DNA of 64,000 nt from Alphaproteobacteria bacterium HGW-Alphaproteobacteria-7 (lineage in GTDB: Bacteria > Pseudomonadota > Alphaproteobacteria > Sphingomonadales > Sphingomonadaceae): positions 124,001-188,000 of the forward strand of contig PHEB01000001.1 in assembly GCA_002842735.1 (NCBI GenBank), read 5' to 3'. Position 1 is the first letter of the stretch. Every line of letters starts with the position of its first letter. The notes under the pieces were generated by a model that was not told where the DNA came from, did not search any database, and worked only from the letters and a program-made list of their open reading frames with translations. A program made the position numbers and the translations under genes. Positions 26,629 through 36,721 of this stretch are shown here, in pieces.

Positions 26629-27255
26629 GACGGCTGCGGCACCGCCGTTCACGCCGCGCAAAAACTCGGGCGGCAGTGGATCGGGATCGATGTCACCCAC
26701 CTTGCCATCGGCCTGATCGAAAAGCGGATGAAGGAAGCCTTCCCCGGCCTCGGCTTTGAAGTGGTGGGCCGTCCGCAAGACCTGAACTCCGCGCTCGATC
26801 AGGCCGCGCGCGACAAGCATCAGTTTGAACTCTGGGCGCTGTCGGTGGTCGAGGCCCAGCCGTGGAAGGGCGGGCGCAAGGGGGCCGATGGCGGGATTGA
26901 CGGGATCATCTATTTCAAGCCCGACGGCAAACGCACAGAGCGCGCTATTGTTGAGGTAAAAGGCGGCGGTGTGGGGGTGAAGGACATTGGCCGCCTTGCG
27001 CAAGTCATCGAACGCGAACGCGCGCCGTTTGGCGTGTTCCTGACCGCGCAGCCCCCAACCCGCGCGATGGAGCGCGATGCGGCGGCGGTGGGCGTGTGGG
27101 AAAACGAACTCACCGGCCGCCGCCACCCGCGCCTGCAAATCATCACACTGGCCGAATTGTTTCAGGGCAAACAGCCCGATATTCCGTGGGTCGATGCCAG
27201 CGTCGCCAAACAGGCCAAGCGTGAGGATACGAGCAAGCAGGGCAGTTTGCTGTAA
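26629..27255 (+). pseudogene. C-terminal remnant of the DNA methyltransferase with Mrr-like domain
   Basis: The sense part begins inside the SAM-binding motif (GCGTAVHAAQKLGRQWIGID). It continues with THLAIGLIEKRM and a restriction-endonuclease-like domain, GGRKGADGGIDGIIYFKPDG and AIVEVKGGGVGVKDIG, whose D and E-x-K residues are present. All catalytic methyltransferase motifs upstream are missing. The track ORF starts earlier (26548), but the first ~27 codons do not resemble the family. Nuclease residues could still be translated as an orphan domain. Confidence 0.85.
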
Positions 27256-27295
27256 CGCGCGTGCCCCCGGCTGCCCAACGGTTTGCTCTTGCTCT

Positions 27296-27400
27296 CGTCA
27301 TTGCGAGGAGCCGTAAGGCGACGCGGCAATCCATGAACTGCCGTTGCACCCAAACGCAAGGTCAGCCCATGGATTGCTTCGCCTACGGCTCGCAATGACG
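27296..27400. repeat. Palindromic repeat family A, copy 3
   Basis: Outer arms CGTCATTGCGAGGAGCCGTA and TACGGCTCGCAATGACG, inner arms GGCAATCCATG and CATGGATTGC, 105 nt. It lies downstream of the methyltransferase remnant. A smaller repeat (GGCCCCGGCCTGCGCCGGGG, 27411-27430) follows. Confidence 0.88.
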
Positions 27401-27455
27401 ACGAAAGCTAGGCCCCGGCCTGCGCCGGGGTGACGGGAATGCGCGAAAGCCCGGT

Positions 27456-27779
27456 TCAGCTTTTGCCGAACAGTCCCTTGGCCATGCCCATGATGTCGTT
27501 GATCGGGTTGCCATCGCCATCGCGGTCAAGGATCGAGGCGAAGTTCGCCAGCGAGCCTTCGCCGCCAATCGCGCCGACGATCTGGTTGAGAATATCCGGG
27601 CTCATCCCGGTCTTTTCCGCCGCCAGCGTCACCGTGTCGCCGTCCATCTGATGGGTCTTGCCCAGCGCGCCGATCGCCATTTCGACCATCTTGGGGTCAA
27701 CCCCGACCTTGGCCGCCAGATTGGCGACATCATCCGGCGCGCCGCCGATGTTCTTCAGAATCCCGTCGAGAATGCTCAT
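27456..27779 (-). CDS. YidB/DUF937-like small protein
   Basis: 107 aa from ATG 27779 (GGGAGC upstream). MSILDGILKNIGGAPDDVAN, ANLAAKVGVDPKMVEMAIGA and the C-terminal DRDGDGNPINDIMGMAKGLF, rich in Gly and helices, fit the YidB/DUF937 group. Function unknown. The DRDGDGNP stretch could bind calcium. Confidence 0.7.
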   Translation of the reverse strand: MSILDGILKNIGGAPDDVANLAAKVGVDPKMVEMAIGALGKTHQMDGDTVTLAAEKTGMSPDILNQIVGAIGGEGSLANFASILDRDGDGNPINDIMGMAKGLFGKS

Positions 27780-27857
27780 GCTGCTGTGCTCCCTTGCTGA
27801 TGAATCAGGCTGTTGCACCGGCAAGGTTACGCCATCATGGCGCGGGACGCCAGAAAA

Positions 27858-29477
27858 TCAGGCGGCAACCAGCCCCGGCGCAGCCTGCCGCACGCCTTCG
27901 TCAACGTGATCCGCAAACTGGGCGAAGTTATCGATGAACAGTTGCACCAGTTTGCGAGCGGTGGCGTCATATTCGGCCCCGTCCGCCCATGTGCTGCGCG
28001 GATCGAGGATGGTCTGATCCAGCCCCGCATCGGCCAGCGCGGGCACGAACACCGGCACGTCAAAGCCGAAATTTTCATCCTTGCGGAATTCGACCGCGTC
28101 CATCTTGCCATCGAGCACCGCGTTGAGCAGCGCGCGGGTCGCCTTGATCGGCATCCGGCTGCCGGTGCCATACTTGCCGCCAGTCCAGCCGGTGTTGACC
28201 AGCCAGCATTGCGCGCCGCCCTTGGCGATGCGTTCTTTCAGCAGGTTGCCATAAACGCTGGGATGGCGCGGCATGAAGGCTGCGCCGAAACAGGTGGAGA
28301 AGGTCGCCTCAGGCTCGGTCACGCCGATTTCGGTGCCCGCCACCTTGGCGGTGTAGCCGCTGAGGAAATAATACATCGCCTGATCCGCGGTCAGCCGCGC
28401 AATCGGAGGCAGCACGCCAAACGCATCCGCCGTCAGCATGATGACATTCGAAGGTGCCGGGCCGAGGTTTTTTTCGCTGCTGTTGGGGATGAATTCGATC
28501 GGATAGGCACCGCGCGTATTTTCGGTTTTGCTGGCGTCGGTAAAATCCAGTTCGCGCGTGCTATCATCCATCGCCACGTTTTCAAGGATCGTGCCAAACA
28601 TCTGTGTGGTGGCGTAGATTTCCGGCTCACCCTCAGCCGAAAGGTTGATCATCTTGGCATAACAGCCGCCTTCGAAGTTGAACACGGCGGTGTCCGACCA
28701 GCCGTGTTCATCATCGCCGATCAGCGTGCGGCTGGCATCGGCGGACAGCGTGGTCTTGCCGGTGCCCGACAGGCCGAAGAAAATAGCGCTTTTGCCGTCG
28801 GCACCGATATTGGCGCTGCAATGCATCGGCATCACGCCCTGCGCAGGCAGCAGGTAATTGAGCAGGCCGAACACGCCCTTTTTCATCTCGCCCGAATATT
28901 CGGTGTTGCCGATCAGGATCAGCTTTTCGGTAAAGCTGACCGCGATCACCGTATCGCTGCGGCAACCATGGCGGGCGGGATCGGCCTTGAAACTGGGCAG
29001 GTTGATGATGGTGTATTCGGGCGTGAAGCCGGCCACTTCGTCCGCCGTTGGGCGCACCAGCAGCGTGCGCACGAACAGGCTGTGCCACGCCATCTGGGTA
29101 ATCACCCGCACATTGACGCGGTATTCGGGCTGCGATCCGCCGAACAGGTCGGCGACGTAAAGTTCGTCCTGATCTTCCAGCGCCTTGAGGAAATCGGCCT
29201 TCAACGCGGCGAAATGTTCGGGGCTCATCGGCTGGTTGATCGCGCCCCAGTTCACCGTGTCTTCGGTCGCGGCGTCGCGTACGATAAACTTGTCCTTGAC
29301 GCTGCGCCCGGTGAACTTGCCCGTTTCCACCAGCAGCGCGCCATGTTTCGTCAGCTTGCCTTCGCCCTTTGCCAACGCGTGTTCGACCAGCGCCGGGGTG
29401 CCGAGGTTGGCGTGAATGGTCGCACGGGTGGCAATGTTCTGGGCAGACAGCGGGGTTGCAAGCGAGGTCAACGTCAT
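27858..29477 (-). CDS. pckA: Phosphoenolpyruvate carboxykinase (ATP)
   Basis: 539 aa; first committed step of gluconeogenesis, oxaloacetate + ATP to PEP. The kinase loop is [15 protein letters not shown] and the second metal motif is [25 protein letters not shown] and [10 protein letters not shown] are family signatures. Start ATG 29477; the track extends it without support. It is divergent from chvI, a conserved arrangement in alphaproteobacteria where ChvI and PTS components influence pckA expression. Confidence 0.96.
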   Translation of the reverse strand: MTLTSLATPLSAQNIATRATIHANLGTPALVEHALAKGEGKLTKHGALLVETGKFTGRSVKDKFIVRDAATEDTVNWGAINQPMSPEHFAALKADFLKALEDQDELYVADLFGGSQPEYRVNVRVITQMAWHSLFVRTLLVRPTADEVAGFTPEYTIINLPSFKADPARHGCRSDTVIAVSFTEKLILIGNTEYSGEMKKGVFGLLNYLLPAQGVMPMHCSANIGADGKSAIFFGLSGTGKTTLSADASRTLIGDDEHGWSDTAVFNFEGGCYAKMINLSAEGEPEIYATTQMFGTILENVAMDDSTRELDFTDASKTENTRGAYPIEFIPNSSEKNLGPAPSNVIMLTADAFGVLPPIARLTADQAMYYFLSGYTAKVAGTEIGVTEPEATFSTCFGAAFMPRHPSVYGNLLKERIAKGGAQCWLVNTGWTGGKYGTGSRMPIKATRALLNAVLDGKMDAVEFRKDENFGFDVPVFVPALADAGLDQTILDPRSTWADGAEYDATARKLVQLFIDNFAQFADHVDEGVRQAAPGLVAA

Positions 29478-29662
29478 TCTCCTGAGCGAAACGGCAGGTT
29501 CGGGCGAACTGGCAACCGCCAGCGAATCCATGCCGCGCTCACTAGCAGCCGCGCATACGTATGCAACCTCTGGCTGGCACGGTTGGCGCGCAGACGATTG
29601 TCTCACGCGGGCGATGGGGCTACCCAAGCGAATATCGAAGGTCGGGGTTGAAAAGGATGAAC

Positions 29663-30439
29663 ATGATGTCCGATAGCACCGCCGAGACCATCACCCCCGC
29701 GTCCGAACCCGGTGATGCAGACAGCCGCAAGCTGCAAATCGCGCTGGTGGATGATGATCGCAACATCCTCACCACCGTATCCATCGCGCTGCAATCCGAA
29801 GGGTTTGCCACGCGAATCTATTCCGATGGTGAAACCGCGCTGAAGGCGCTGCTCGACAATCCGCCCGATCTGGCAGTGTTCGACATCAAAATGCCCAATA
29901 TGGACGGGATGGAGCTGCTGCGCCGCCTGCGCGAACATTCGCCGCTGCCGGTGATTTTCCTGACCAGCAAGGATGATGAAAGCGACGAAGAGGCCGGGCT
30001 GGAACAGGGCGCGGATGATTACATCGCCAAACCGTTCAGCCTGCGCCTGCTGGTCGCCCGGATCCGCGCGATCCTGCGCCGCGCCGATCCGGCGGCGGGC
30101 GGCGATGCTATCGGCCCATCGTCCGAACCCGCGCTGGCAAGCATATCGCGCGGGCGTTTGTTCATGGATCCGGCGCGCCATCACATCGCGTGGGACGGCA
30201 AAAGCGTCAGCCTTACCGTCACCGAATTCCTGATTCTTGAAGCACTCGCGATCCGCCCCGGCGTGATCAAGAGCCGCAACCAGCTGATGGACGCAGCCTA
30301 TCCCGACGATGTGTTCGTCGATGATCGCACAGTCGATAGCCACATCAAACGGATGCGGCGCAAGTTCAAGGTGGTCGACCCGTCCTTTGATGCGATCGAA
30401 ACGCTGTATGGCGCGGGCTACAGTTTTACCGATGACTGA
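29663..30439 (+). CDS. chvI: Response regulator ChvI
   Basis: 258 aa OmpR-type regulator. Receiver with acidic pocket [10 protein letters not shown], phospho-acceptor in [16 protein letters not shown], Thr in FLTSKDDE and Lys in [14 protein letters not shown]. The winged helix ends [14 protein letters not shown]. In rhizobia and relatives ChvI controls envelope, acid-stress and metabolic genes. AAGGA 5 nt before ATG 29663 decides the start. The C-terminus overlaps chvG by 8 nt. Confidence 0.94.
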   Translation: MMSDSTAETITPASEPGDADSRKLQIALVDDDRNILTTVSIALQSEGFATRIYSDGETALKALLDNPPDLAVFDIKMPNMDGMELLRRLREHSPLPVIFLTSKDDESDEEAGLEQGADDYIAKPFSLRLLVARIRAILRRADPAAGGDAIGPSSEPALASISRGRLFMDPARHHIAWDGKSVSLTVTEFLILEALAIRPGVIKSRNQLMDAAYPDDVFVDDRTVDSHIKRMRRKFKVVDPSFDAIETLYGAGYSFTDD

Positions 30440-31991
30440 CATAGGGCGGCGGCCAGCGGGCGGCGAACAGCTGACGGCGAACGGGCGGTTTGCGCTGACG
30501 GCGCGCATTCTGGTCGTCAACATCCTGCCGCTGCTGATCATGGGCGGTGGGTTGTTCTATCTCGATGGCTACCGCACGCAGTTGATCAACGAACGCTTCA
30601 AACTCGCCCGGATCGAAGCGCAAATCACCGCCGAGGCGCTGGCGGGCGCTTCGCGTGATCGGCAGAATGCGCTGCTGGTGCAGATCGGCAAGGAACAGCG
30701 GCTGCGGATGCGGATGTTCGATGCCGATGGCAAATTGACCGCCGACAGTTTCGCGCTCGCCAATCCCGCGTTCCGGTTCAACGACATCAGCGATGATGAT
30801 TGGGAACAGCGCTTTGCCCGCTGGCTTGATCGCACGGTGGATACCATTGTCAGCGCCGAATCCGTGCAAGATTATATCGAACCCGAAGCGCAGGACGCCG
30901 ATGCCTGGCCCGAACTGGCGCGCGCACGCGAACTCGGTCTTTCGCAGGTGCGGTTATATGACTGGCGTGATGGCACCCCGGTGATCACCGCTGCTGCGCC
31001 GGTCGGATTGCAGGGCGCGACCTTGCTGACCGTGCGCAACGCGGTCGACATTACTGATCGGGTAAGGGAGGCGCGATCAACGCTCGGCATTGCGATGCTG
31101 ATAGTGATGGCGGCATCGGCGCTGCTTTCGCTGTTCCTGGCGCGCACCATCGTCACGCCTTTGCGCCAGCTCGCCCGCGCGGCCATGCGGGTGAGGCAGG
31201 GGCGCGAACGCGAAGTTGAGGTGCCGCGCCTGCCGCAGCGCCGCGATGAAATCGGCCTGCTGGCGCGCGCGGTTTCAGATATGACCGGCACACTGCGCCA
31301 CCGGATCGACGCGGTCGATAGCTTCGCCGCCGATGTCGCGCATGAAATCAAGAACCCGCTCGCCAGCCTGAGGAGCGCAATCGAATCGCTCCCACGGGTA
31401 GAAGACCCGGCACTGCGCAATGAACTGATCCAGATCGCCACCCATGATGTGCGCCGGATTGACCGGCTGGTGAGCGAGATTTCCGAAGCCAGCCGGATCG
31501 ACGCGGAAATGAGCCGCGCCACGCGCGAACAGATTGATCTGGCCGATCTGGTGCAGGCGATCATCGGCGGACGCGAACACCGCGCCGAAAATGAAGGCCG
31601 CCGGATTGAACTGATCACAACCGGGCCTGCGGCTCTGGTGTGCGGCGTGGGCACGCGGCTGGAACGGTTGGTGGAAAACCTGCTTGATAACGCGGTCTCG
31701 TTTTCGCCGCCCGATGCACCGATTGACGTCACCATTTCCAATGACCGCCGCTGCGTCACGCTGGAGGTGTGCGATTCCGGCCCCGGCATTCCTGTCGATG
31801 CGCGCGAAAAAGTGTTCCTGCGGTTCCATTCGGTGCGCCCCGACGCGGAGGACTTCGGCAATCATTCGGGCCTTGGGCTCGCGATTGGCCGCGCGATTGC
31901 CGAGGCGCATGATGGCACGCTGACCGCCCATGCCCGGCCCGATGGCGCCAGCGGTGCGTGTCTGCGCTTGCAGCTTCCGGCGGCGGCATGA
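30432..31991 (+). CDS. chvG: Sensor histidine kinase ChvG
   Basis: 519 aa. A transmembrane helix ([21 protein letters not shown]), a periplasmic sensor of about 220 aa, a second helix ([19 protein letters not shown]) and HAMP precede the dimerisation domain with phospho-His in [14 protein letters not shown]. Then N-box [10 protein letters not shown] and G boxes CDSGPGIP and [12 protein letters not shown]. Cognate of ChvI upstream; the downstream hprK overlaps its stop (ATGA). Confidence 0.95.
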   Translation: MTDIGRRPAGGEQLTANGRFALTARILVVNILPLLIMGGGLFYLDGYRTQLINERFKLARIEAQITAEALAGASRDRQNALLVQIGKEQRLRMRMFDADGKLTADSFALANPAFRFNDISDDDWEQRFARWLDRTVDTIVSAESVQDYIEPEAQDADAWPELARARELGLSQVRLYDWRDGTPVITAAAPVGLQGATLLTVRNAVDITDRVREARSTLGIAMLIVMAASALLSLFLARTIVTPLRQLARAAMRVRQGREREVEVPRLPQRRDEIGLLARAVSDMTGTLRHRIDAVDSFAADVAHEIKNPLASLRSAIESLPRVEDPALRNELIQIATHDVRRIDRLVSEISEASRIDAEMSRATREQIDLADLVQAIIGGREHRAENEGRRIELITTGPAALVCGVGTRLERLVENLLDNAVSFSPPDAPIDVTISNDRRCVTLEVCDSGPGIPVDAREKVFLRFHSVRPDAEDFGNHSGLGLAIGRAIAEAHDGTLTAHARPDGASGACLRLQLPAAA

Positions 31992-32485
31992 ACGCGGGAA
32001 TGGATCGGGACGCGGACTTCGTCCACCACGCCAGCGCGGTGGTGATTGGCGGCCGCGCGCTGCTGATCGCAGGCCCACCGGGCAGCGGCAAATCCAGCCT
32101 CGCGCTCGCGCTGATTGATCGCGGCGCGGGGTTGATCGGTGATGACGCGGTGACGCTCACTCTGGCCGATGATCGCCTGATCGCCAGCCCCCCGCCCAAT
32201 ATCGCCGGGTTGCTGGAACTGCGCGGTGTCGGCTTGGTGCGCCTGCCGGTGGCTGACCCCGCGCCGGTTGCGCTGATCCTGGAACTCGGCGGCACGGCGC
32301 AGCCTGCGCGCTTGCCCGAAACGCTCCCCCAGCGCGACATTGCCGGCGTGCAGGTGCCGGTGCTTGCGTTTGACCCCGGCACCATCGCCCCCGGCCCGCG
32401 CGCAGAATTGGCGTTACAGATGCACGGGCTGGTGTTCAAACCGGCTTCCCTTTGCCGCGCTTCCGGGCAAGATGCGCAGACATGA
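31988..32485 (+). CDS. hprK: HPr kinase/phosphorylase, short alphaproteobacterial form
   Basis: 165 aa, only the C-terminal kinase domain of the family (full-length forms are about 310 aa). P-loop GPPGSGKSSLALALIDRGAG followed by LIGDDAVTL and LLELRGVGLVRLP. It should phosphorylate the HPr encoded at 33945 on its regulatory Ser. Overlaps chvG and rapZ by ATGA on both sides, so it is tightly coupled in the operon. Confidence 0.92.
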   Translation: MNAGMDRDADFVHHASAVVIGGRALLIAGPPGSGKSSLALALIDRGAGLIGDDAVTLTLADDRLIASPPPNIAGLLELRGVGLVRLPVADPAPVALILELGGTAQPARLPETLPQRDIAGVQVPVLAFDPGTIAPGPRAELALQMHGLVFKPASLCRASGQDAQT

Positions 32486-33414
32486 CCAACACTCCCACCC
32501 CCTCCGCTGACCAAAGCGCCATGCCGCAACAACAATTGCTGCTGGTCACCGGACTATCGGGCGCGGGCAAATCCACCACGCTCGCGGTGCTGGAGGATCT
32601 GGGCTGGGAGACGATCGATAATTTCCCGGTGCGGCTGCTCAAGCGCCTGGTCGCCATGCCCGACGAATCGCGCGGGCCGCTCGCCATCGGGTTCGATTCG
32701 CGCACCCGCGGGTTTGTTCCGGGTGACATCATCGCGCTGGTGAAAGACCTCGCCGCGCGCGCCGATATCGCGCTGACCTTCCTGTTTCTCGACTGTTCGG
32801 GCGGCGAGCTTGAACGCCGCTATAATGAAACCCGCCGCCGTCATCCGATGGCCGATGGCCGCCCGGTGATGGAGGGGATCGCCGCAGAACGCGAACTGCT
32901 GGAACCGCTGCGCCGCTGGGCCGACGCGGTAATTGATACCAGCGCGATGACCAGCAACGATCTGCAAGGGCAGGTGCGCAAGCTGTTCGGGGACACTGCT
33001 GGCGAAGCGGCGATGACGCTGACTCTGTCGAGTTTCGGTTTCGCCCGCGGGATGCCACCGCTGGCTGATCTGGTGTTCGATATGCGCTTTCTCGATAATC
33101 CGCACTGGGTGCCGGGTTTGCGCGAATTGACCGGGCAGGACGCCGCCGTGGGCGCACATATCGAAACCGATCCGACCTTTGCCGACGCATTCGCCCGCAT
33201 CCGCGATCTGTTGCTGGTGCTGCTGCCGCGCTATCAGGCGCAGGGCAAACCCTATGTCCACGTCGCGTTCGGGTGTACCGGGGGGAGACACCGTTCGGTC
33301 TACACCGCCGAACGCATGGCAGAAAGCTTGCGCGGGGCGGGATTTTCGCCCACTGTCCGCCATCGTAACCTGGGCTCGCGTGCAGCGGACGAGATTGAAC
33401 GGGATCGAAAGTGA
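32482..33414 (+). CDS. rapZ: RNase adapter protein RapZ
   Basis: 310 aa. P-loop VTGLSGAGKSTTLAVLEDLG and Walker B-like LFLDCSGGELERRYNETRRRHP; C-terminal FGCTGGRHRSVYTAE is the RapZ signature. In E. coli it directs decay of the GlmZ small RNA; in alphaproteobacteria the role inside the HprK/PTS operon is less clear. ATG 32482 overlaps the hprK TGA. Confidence 0.94.
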   Translation: MTNTPTPSADQSAMPQQQLLLVTGLSGAGKSTTLAVLEDLGWETIDNFPVRLLKRLVAMPDESRGPLAIGFDSRTRGFVPGDIIALVKDLAARADIALTFLFLDCSGGELERRYNETRRRHPMADGRPVMEGIAAERELLEPLRRWADAVIDTSAMTSNDLQGQVRKLFGDTAGEAAMTLTLSSFGFARGMPPLADLVFDMRFLDNPHWVPGLRELTGQDAAVGAHIETDPTFADAFARIRDLLLVLLPRYQAQGKPYVHVAFGCTGGRHRSVYTAERMAESLRGAGFSPTVRHRNLGSRAADEIERDRK

Positions 33415-33506
33415 TCGCGGCGCTCGGAAAAGCTGGCATTGTCCTGATCGGTTGAAACGCGTAAGGCTTGGCCCCCGGCGGGCAGTTAACGGACCCTTTT
33501 TCACAC

Positions 33507-33932
33507 ATGATCGGTTTGATTCTGGTAACCCACGGCCGCCTTGCGGACCAATTTGTCGAGGCAATGGAGCACGTCGTCGGCCCGCAGGACGGGATCGTCA
33601 CCGTCTGCATCGGCCCCAATGACGATATGGAACAGCGCCGCACCGAAATCGCCGACGCGATCAGCGCGGTTGATAGCGGCAGCGGCGTCATCATCCTCAC
33701 CGACCTGTTCGGCGGCACACCGTCGAACCTTGCGATTTCGCTGCTGGTGGCTGGGCAGATCGAGGTGATCGCCGGGATCAACCTGCCGATGCTGATCCGG
33801 CTGGCGGGCGCGCGCAAGGCGATGGATGTCACCGCCGCCGTCCACGCTGCGCAAACCGCCGGGCGCAATTACATCACCATCGCCAGCGAATTGCTCGGCC
33901 ATGACACGGCCCCCGCGCGGGCCAAGGCCTGA
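33507..33932 (+). CDS. PTS EIIA component, mannose family
   Basis: 141 aa. It opens MIGLILVTHGRLADQFVEAM, where the His of VTHG is the phosphorylation site; TDLFGGTPSNLAIS is a family motif. With HPr and HprK but no EIIB/EIIC transporter in the window, it is likely to be regulatory rather than sugar-importing. Start ATG 33507 rather than the track start 33468. Confidence 0.92.
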   Translation: MIGLILVTHGRLADQFVEAMEHVVGPQDGIVTVCIGPNDDMEQRRTEIADAISAVDSGSGVIILTDLFGGTPSNLAISLLVAGQIEVIAGINLPMLIRLAGARKAMDVTAAVHAAQTAGRNYITIASELLGHDTAPARAKA

Positions 33933-33944
33933 AGGTTCGCCGCC

Positions 33945-34223
33945 GTGGGGGAGGCTCGCACGACCATCACCATTGTCAACCGCCGCGGCCTGCACGCGCG
34001 CGCGAGTGCGAAGTTCGTCGGCGCGGTGGCTGTCCTGCCCGAAAATGTGACCGTCACCGTGACCAAACCGCCCAACAGCGCGGCGGGCGGATCAATCCTT
34101 GGGTTGATGATGTTGGGCGCAGCCAAGGGTGACACCGTCGAAGTGGCGGTTGAAGGCGAAAATGCCGATGCGGTGCTGGCCGATCTCGCGGCGTTGATCG
34201 CCTCCGGCTTCGGCGAGGATTAG
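33945..34223 (+). CDS. HPr family phosphocarrier protein
   Basis: 92 aa with GTG start. Active-site His in RRGLHARASAKFV and regulatory Ser in AAGGSILGLMMLGAAKGD, as required for HprK. It accepts phosphate from enzyme I (not in the window; ptsP is probably elsewhere) and passes it to the EIIA encoded 12 nt upstream. Final member of the ChvIG-HprK-RapZ-PTS operon. Confidence 0.93.
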   Translation: MGEARTTITIVNRRGLHARASAKFVGAVAVLPENVTVTVTKPPNSAAGGSILGLMMLGAAKGDTVEVAVEGENADAVLADLAALIASGFGED

Positions 34224-34234
34224 TGCTCAGGCCC

Positions 34235-35035
34235 ATGCGCAAGCACATCACCGGCTTCTCCAATCCGACCGTCAAATATCTGCGGTCTTTGCGCGACAAG
34301 AAGCACCGCAAGCGTAGCGGCCAGTTTCTGGTCGAAGGGTTGCGGTTGCTCGAGGACGCGCGCAGCACGGGCCGCTTACCAACAACACTGGTGATGGCTG
34401 AAGGACGCGCCGCGCATGAGCTGCTGGCGCGGCTGGAAGCTGACGTCGTGGCGGCGGGCGGAGAGGTGATCGCCACCTCGCCCGATATCCTGTCCAAGAT
34501 TACCGGCAAGGACAATGCGCAAAGCGTGGTGGGGGTGTTCGATGAATGGGACACGGGCCTCGCGGCGCTTGATCGCAGCGCCGCGCCGATCTGGCTGGTC
34601 GCGCAGGCTTTGCGCGATCCCGGCAACCTTGGCACGATGCTGCGCACCGGCGATGCGGTGGGCGCAGGCGGATTGATCCTGATCGATGATTGCGCCGACC
34701 CGTTCAGCGCCGAAGCCGTGCGCGCGAGCATGGGTGCGGTGTTCACCGTGCCACTGGCACAGGCGCGGTGGGAGGAGTTTTTGCCATGGCTGCGGGGCGG
34801 TTCAGGGCAGTTGGTCGCCGCGTCCCTGCGCGATGCGGTGCCTTATCGCGACGCGGCCTATGCGGCACCGTGCTTCATCCTGGTCGGCAACGAATCGCAA
34901 GGCCTGCCTGAGGAATACGAGGCTGCCTGCGATCTGCGCGTGACGATGCCGATGCGCGGCCGCGCAGATTCGCTCAACGCCGCCGTGGCCGGTGCGGTGC
35001 TGGCTTACGAGGTGTTAGCGGGGGTGGAGGCGTAG
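34235..35035 (+). CDS. TrmH/SpoU family RNA 2'-O-methyltransferase
   Basis: 266 aa. N-terminal substrate-binding part RDKKHRKRSGQFLVEGLRLL, then SPOUT motifs ALRDPGNLGTMLRT, FILVGNESQGLPEE and VTMPMRGRADSLNAAVAG. Acts on rRNA or tRNA riboses; exact nucleotide unknown. GTG at 34223 or ATG at 34235 could start it. Its stop abuts the convergent rmuC stop with no base between. Confidence 0.9.
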   Translation: MRKHITGFSNPTVKYLRSLRDKKHRKRSGQFLVEGLRLLEDARSTGRLPTTLVMAEGRAAHELLARLEADVVAAGGEVIATSPDILSKITGKDNAQSVVGVFDEWDTGLAALDRSAAPIWLVAQALRDPGNLGTMLRTGDAVGAGGLILIDDCADPFSAEAVRASMGAVFTVPLAQARWEEFLPWLRGGSGQLVAASLRDAVPYRDAAYAAPCFILVGNESQGLPEEYEAACDLRVTMPMRGRADSLNAAVAGAVLAYEVLAGVEA

Positions 35036-36475
35036 TTACTCCGCTGCATCCTTGCGCGGTTCCAACGCCGGATACTCCGCCTCAACCGCATCGCCATCCG
35101 CCGCGTTGTAGCGCGGGGCGCTTTCCACCAGCGGCACTGGCTCAATCTCGCGCTTGCCGATTTCGACGCCCTTTTCGGCGAGCCGCCGCCCGGAGGACAG
35201 CACATTGCGTTCAAAGCTGCCGACGAATTTGTTGTAGTTGTTGACCGCGCTTTCCAGCCCGCCGCCGACGCGTTTGAGATGTTCGGCCGCGGTGGCGAGC
35301 CGATCATACAATTCCGCGCCCATCCGCCCGATTTCCGCCGCCTCGTTCGCCATCTTGTCCTGCCGCCAGACCTGCGCCACCGTGCGCGCAATCGCCACAA
35401 GATTGGTCGGGGTGGCGAGCAGCACCTTGTTGCGGAACGCGAAGTCCCACAATTCGGGATCATGTTCCAACGCGGCGGCGACGAAATGTTCGCCCGGCAC
35501 AAACATCACCACATAATCGGGCGCGTCGTCGAACTGGCTCTGATAGCTTTTGCCGCCCAGCGTCTGCACATGGTTGCGCATCGATTTGGCGTGGAGATCA
35601 AGGTGCCGCTTGCGCTCCCCATCATCATCCGCCTCAAACGCCGCCTGATAGGCGTTCAGGGACACCTTGGCGTCGATCACCAGCTTCTTTTGCCCCGGCA
35701 CATTGACGATCGCATCGGGGCGAAGGCGCCCATCGGCGGTGTCCATTGATTGTTCGAGATGAAAATCTGTGTGCTCGGCCAGCCCGCATTGTTCGAGCAC
35801 ATTCTGCAACGCCCGCTCCCCCCAGCGCCCGCGCGCCTTGGGGGCGTTAGTGAGCGAATTGCCGAGCCGCTGCGCCTCACGCTTGACCTCTTCCTGGCCC
35901 TTGCGCATTTCCTCGATCACGCCGGTGAGCTGACCGAAAGCATCGGTGCGTTTGGCCTCCAACTCGGCCACCTGCTTTTCGTAACTCGCGAGCCGTTCGC
36001 CTACGGGTGACAGCAGGGCTTTCAATTTTTCCTCGCTGGCCTTTTCCGAATGGCCCAGCCGTTCCTCGGCGCGTTTGAGGAAGGCTTCCTGCGCCTTGCC
36101 CAGCACAGCGGCCCCGGTGTTTTCAAACTCCTTGAGCAGATTGGTGCGCGATTCTTCGAGCAACCGCTTCTGTTCGGCAAAACCGGCGCGTTCGGCGCGG
36201 AACTGCGCATTTTCGGCGCGCGCGGCCTCCAACTGCTCGGCCAGCGCATCGGCCCGCCCGGCACGCTCCCCCAGCGTCGCAACTTCGATCCGCGCTTCAC
36301 CCAATTCGGCCACGGCGCGCTTGAATTCGCCCTCACGCTCCGCCGCCGCGCCTTCCGCCGCCGCCAGCCGCGCGCGCAAGTCTGCCAAGGGACGCGAAGC
36401 GAAAAACCACGCCGCAACGCCGCCCACAGCGGCACCAAGGATCAGAGCGAGAAGCGGGAGAATCGACGAGTCCAT
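35036..36475 (-). CDS. rmuC: DNA recombination protein RmuC
   Basis: 479 aa. An N-terminal membrane anchor (LPLLALILGAAVGGVAAWFF) is followed by a long Ala/Glu-rich coiled coil (~30-190) and the RmuC nuclease-like domain with GRWGERALQNVLEQCGL, RPDAIVNVPGQKKLVIDAKV and YVVMFVPGEHF. It is thought to limit rearrangements at inverted repeats in E. coli. It is preceded by a ~245-nt spacer holding another GC-rich palindromic repeat (about 36550-36585) and no gene. Confidence 0.92.
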   Translation of the reverse strand: MDSSILPLLALILGAAVGGVAAWFFASRPLADLRARLAAAEGAAAEREGEFKRAVAELGEARIEVATLGERAGRADALAEQLEAARAENAQFRAERAGFAEQKRLLEESRTNLLKEFENTGAAVLGKAQEAFLKRAEERLGHSEKASEEKLKALLSPVGERLASYEKQVAELEAKRTDAFGQLTGVIEEMRKGQEEVKREAQRLGNSLTNAPKARGRWGERALQNVLEQCGLAEHTDFHLEQSMDTADGRLRPDAIVNVPGQKKLVIDAKVSLNAYQAAFEADDDGERKRHLDLHAKSMRNHVQTLGGKSYQSQFDDAPDYVVMFVPGEHFVAAALEHDPELWDFAFRNKVLLATPTNLVAIARTVAQVWRQDKMANEAAEIGRMGAELYDRLATAAEHLKRVGGGLESAVNNYNKFVGSFERNVLSSGRRLAEKGVEIGKREIEPVPLVESAPRYNAADGDAVEAEYPALEPRKDAAE

Positions 36476-36721
36476 CGCCCTTCCCTACACGGAACGTATA
36501 GAGAACGCTAGTAAATGTTGGATGATATACTCAAGAAAGCCCAACCCCGTATCCCCGGCCTGCGGCGGGGCAGACAAGTCCGGGGCGAAGAGGAGGTGAC
36601 GACCACATCGGCGCGCAGCGCCGCAAGCGCGACTGCGCGCCCGCAGCGGGCGCAGCTTTGCTGCGCATCTAGCGAGGACGCCAAAACACTTGGGCGCCCG
36701 GAGGGACGAGCGCAAAACAAA

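Noticed and set aside
27813-29651. Plus-strand ORF of 612 aa opposite pckA
   Set aside because: Shadow of pckA; the real gene has all PEP carboxykinase motifs.
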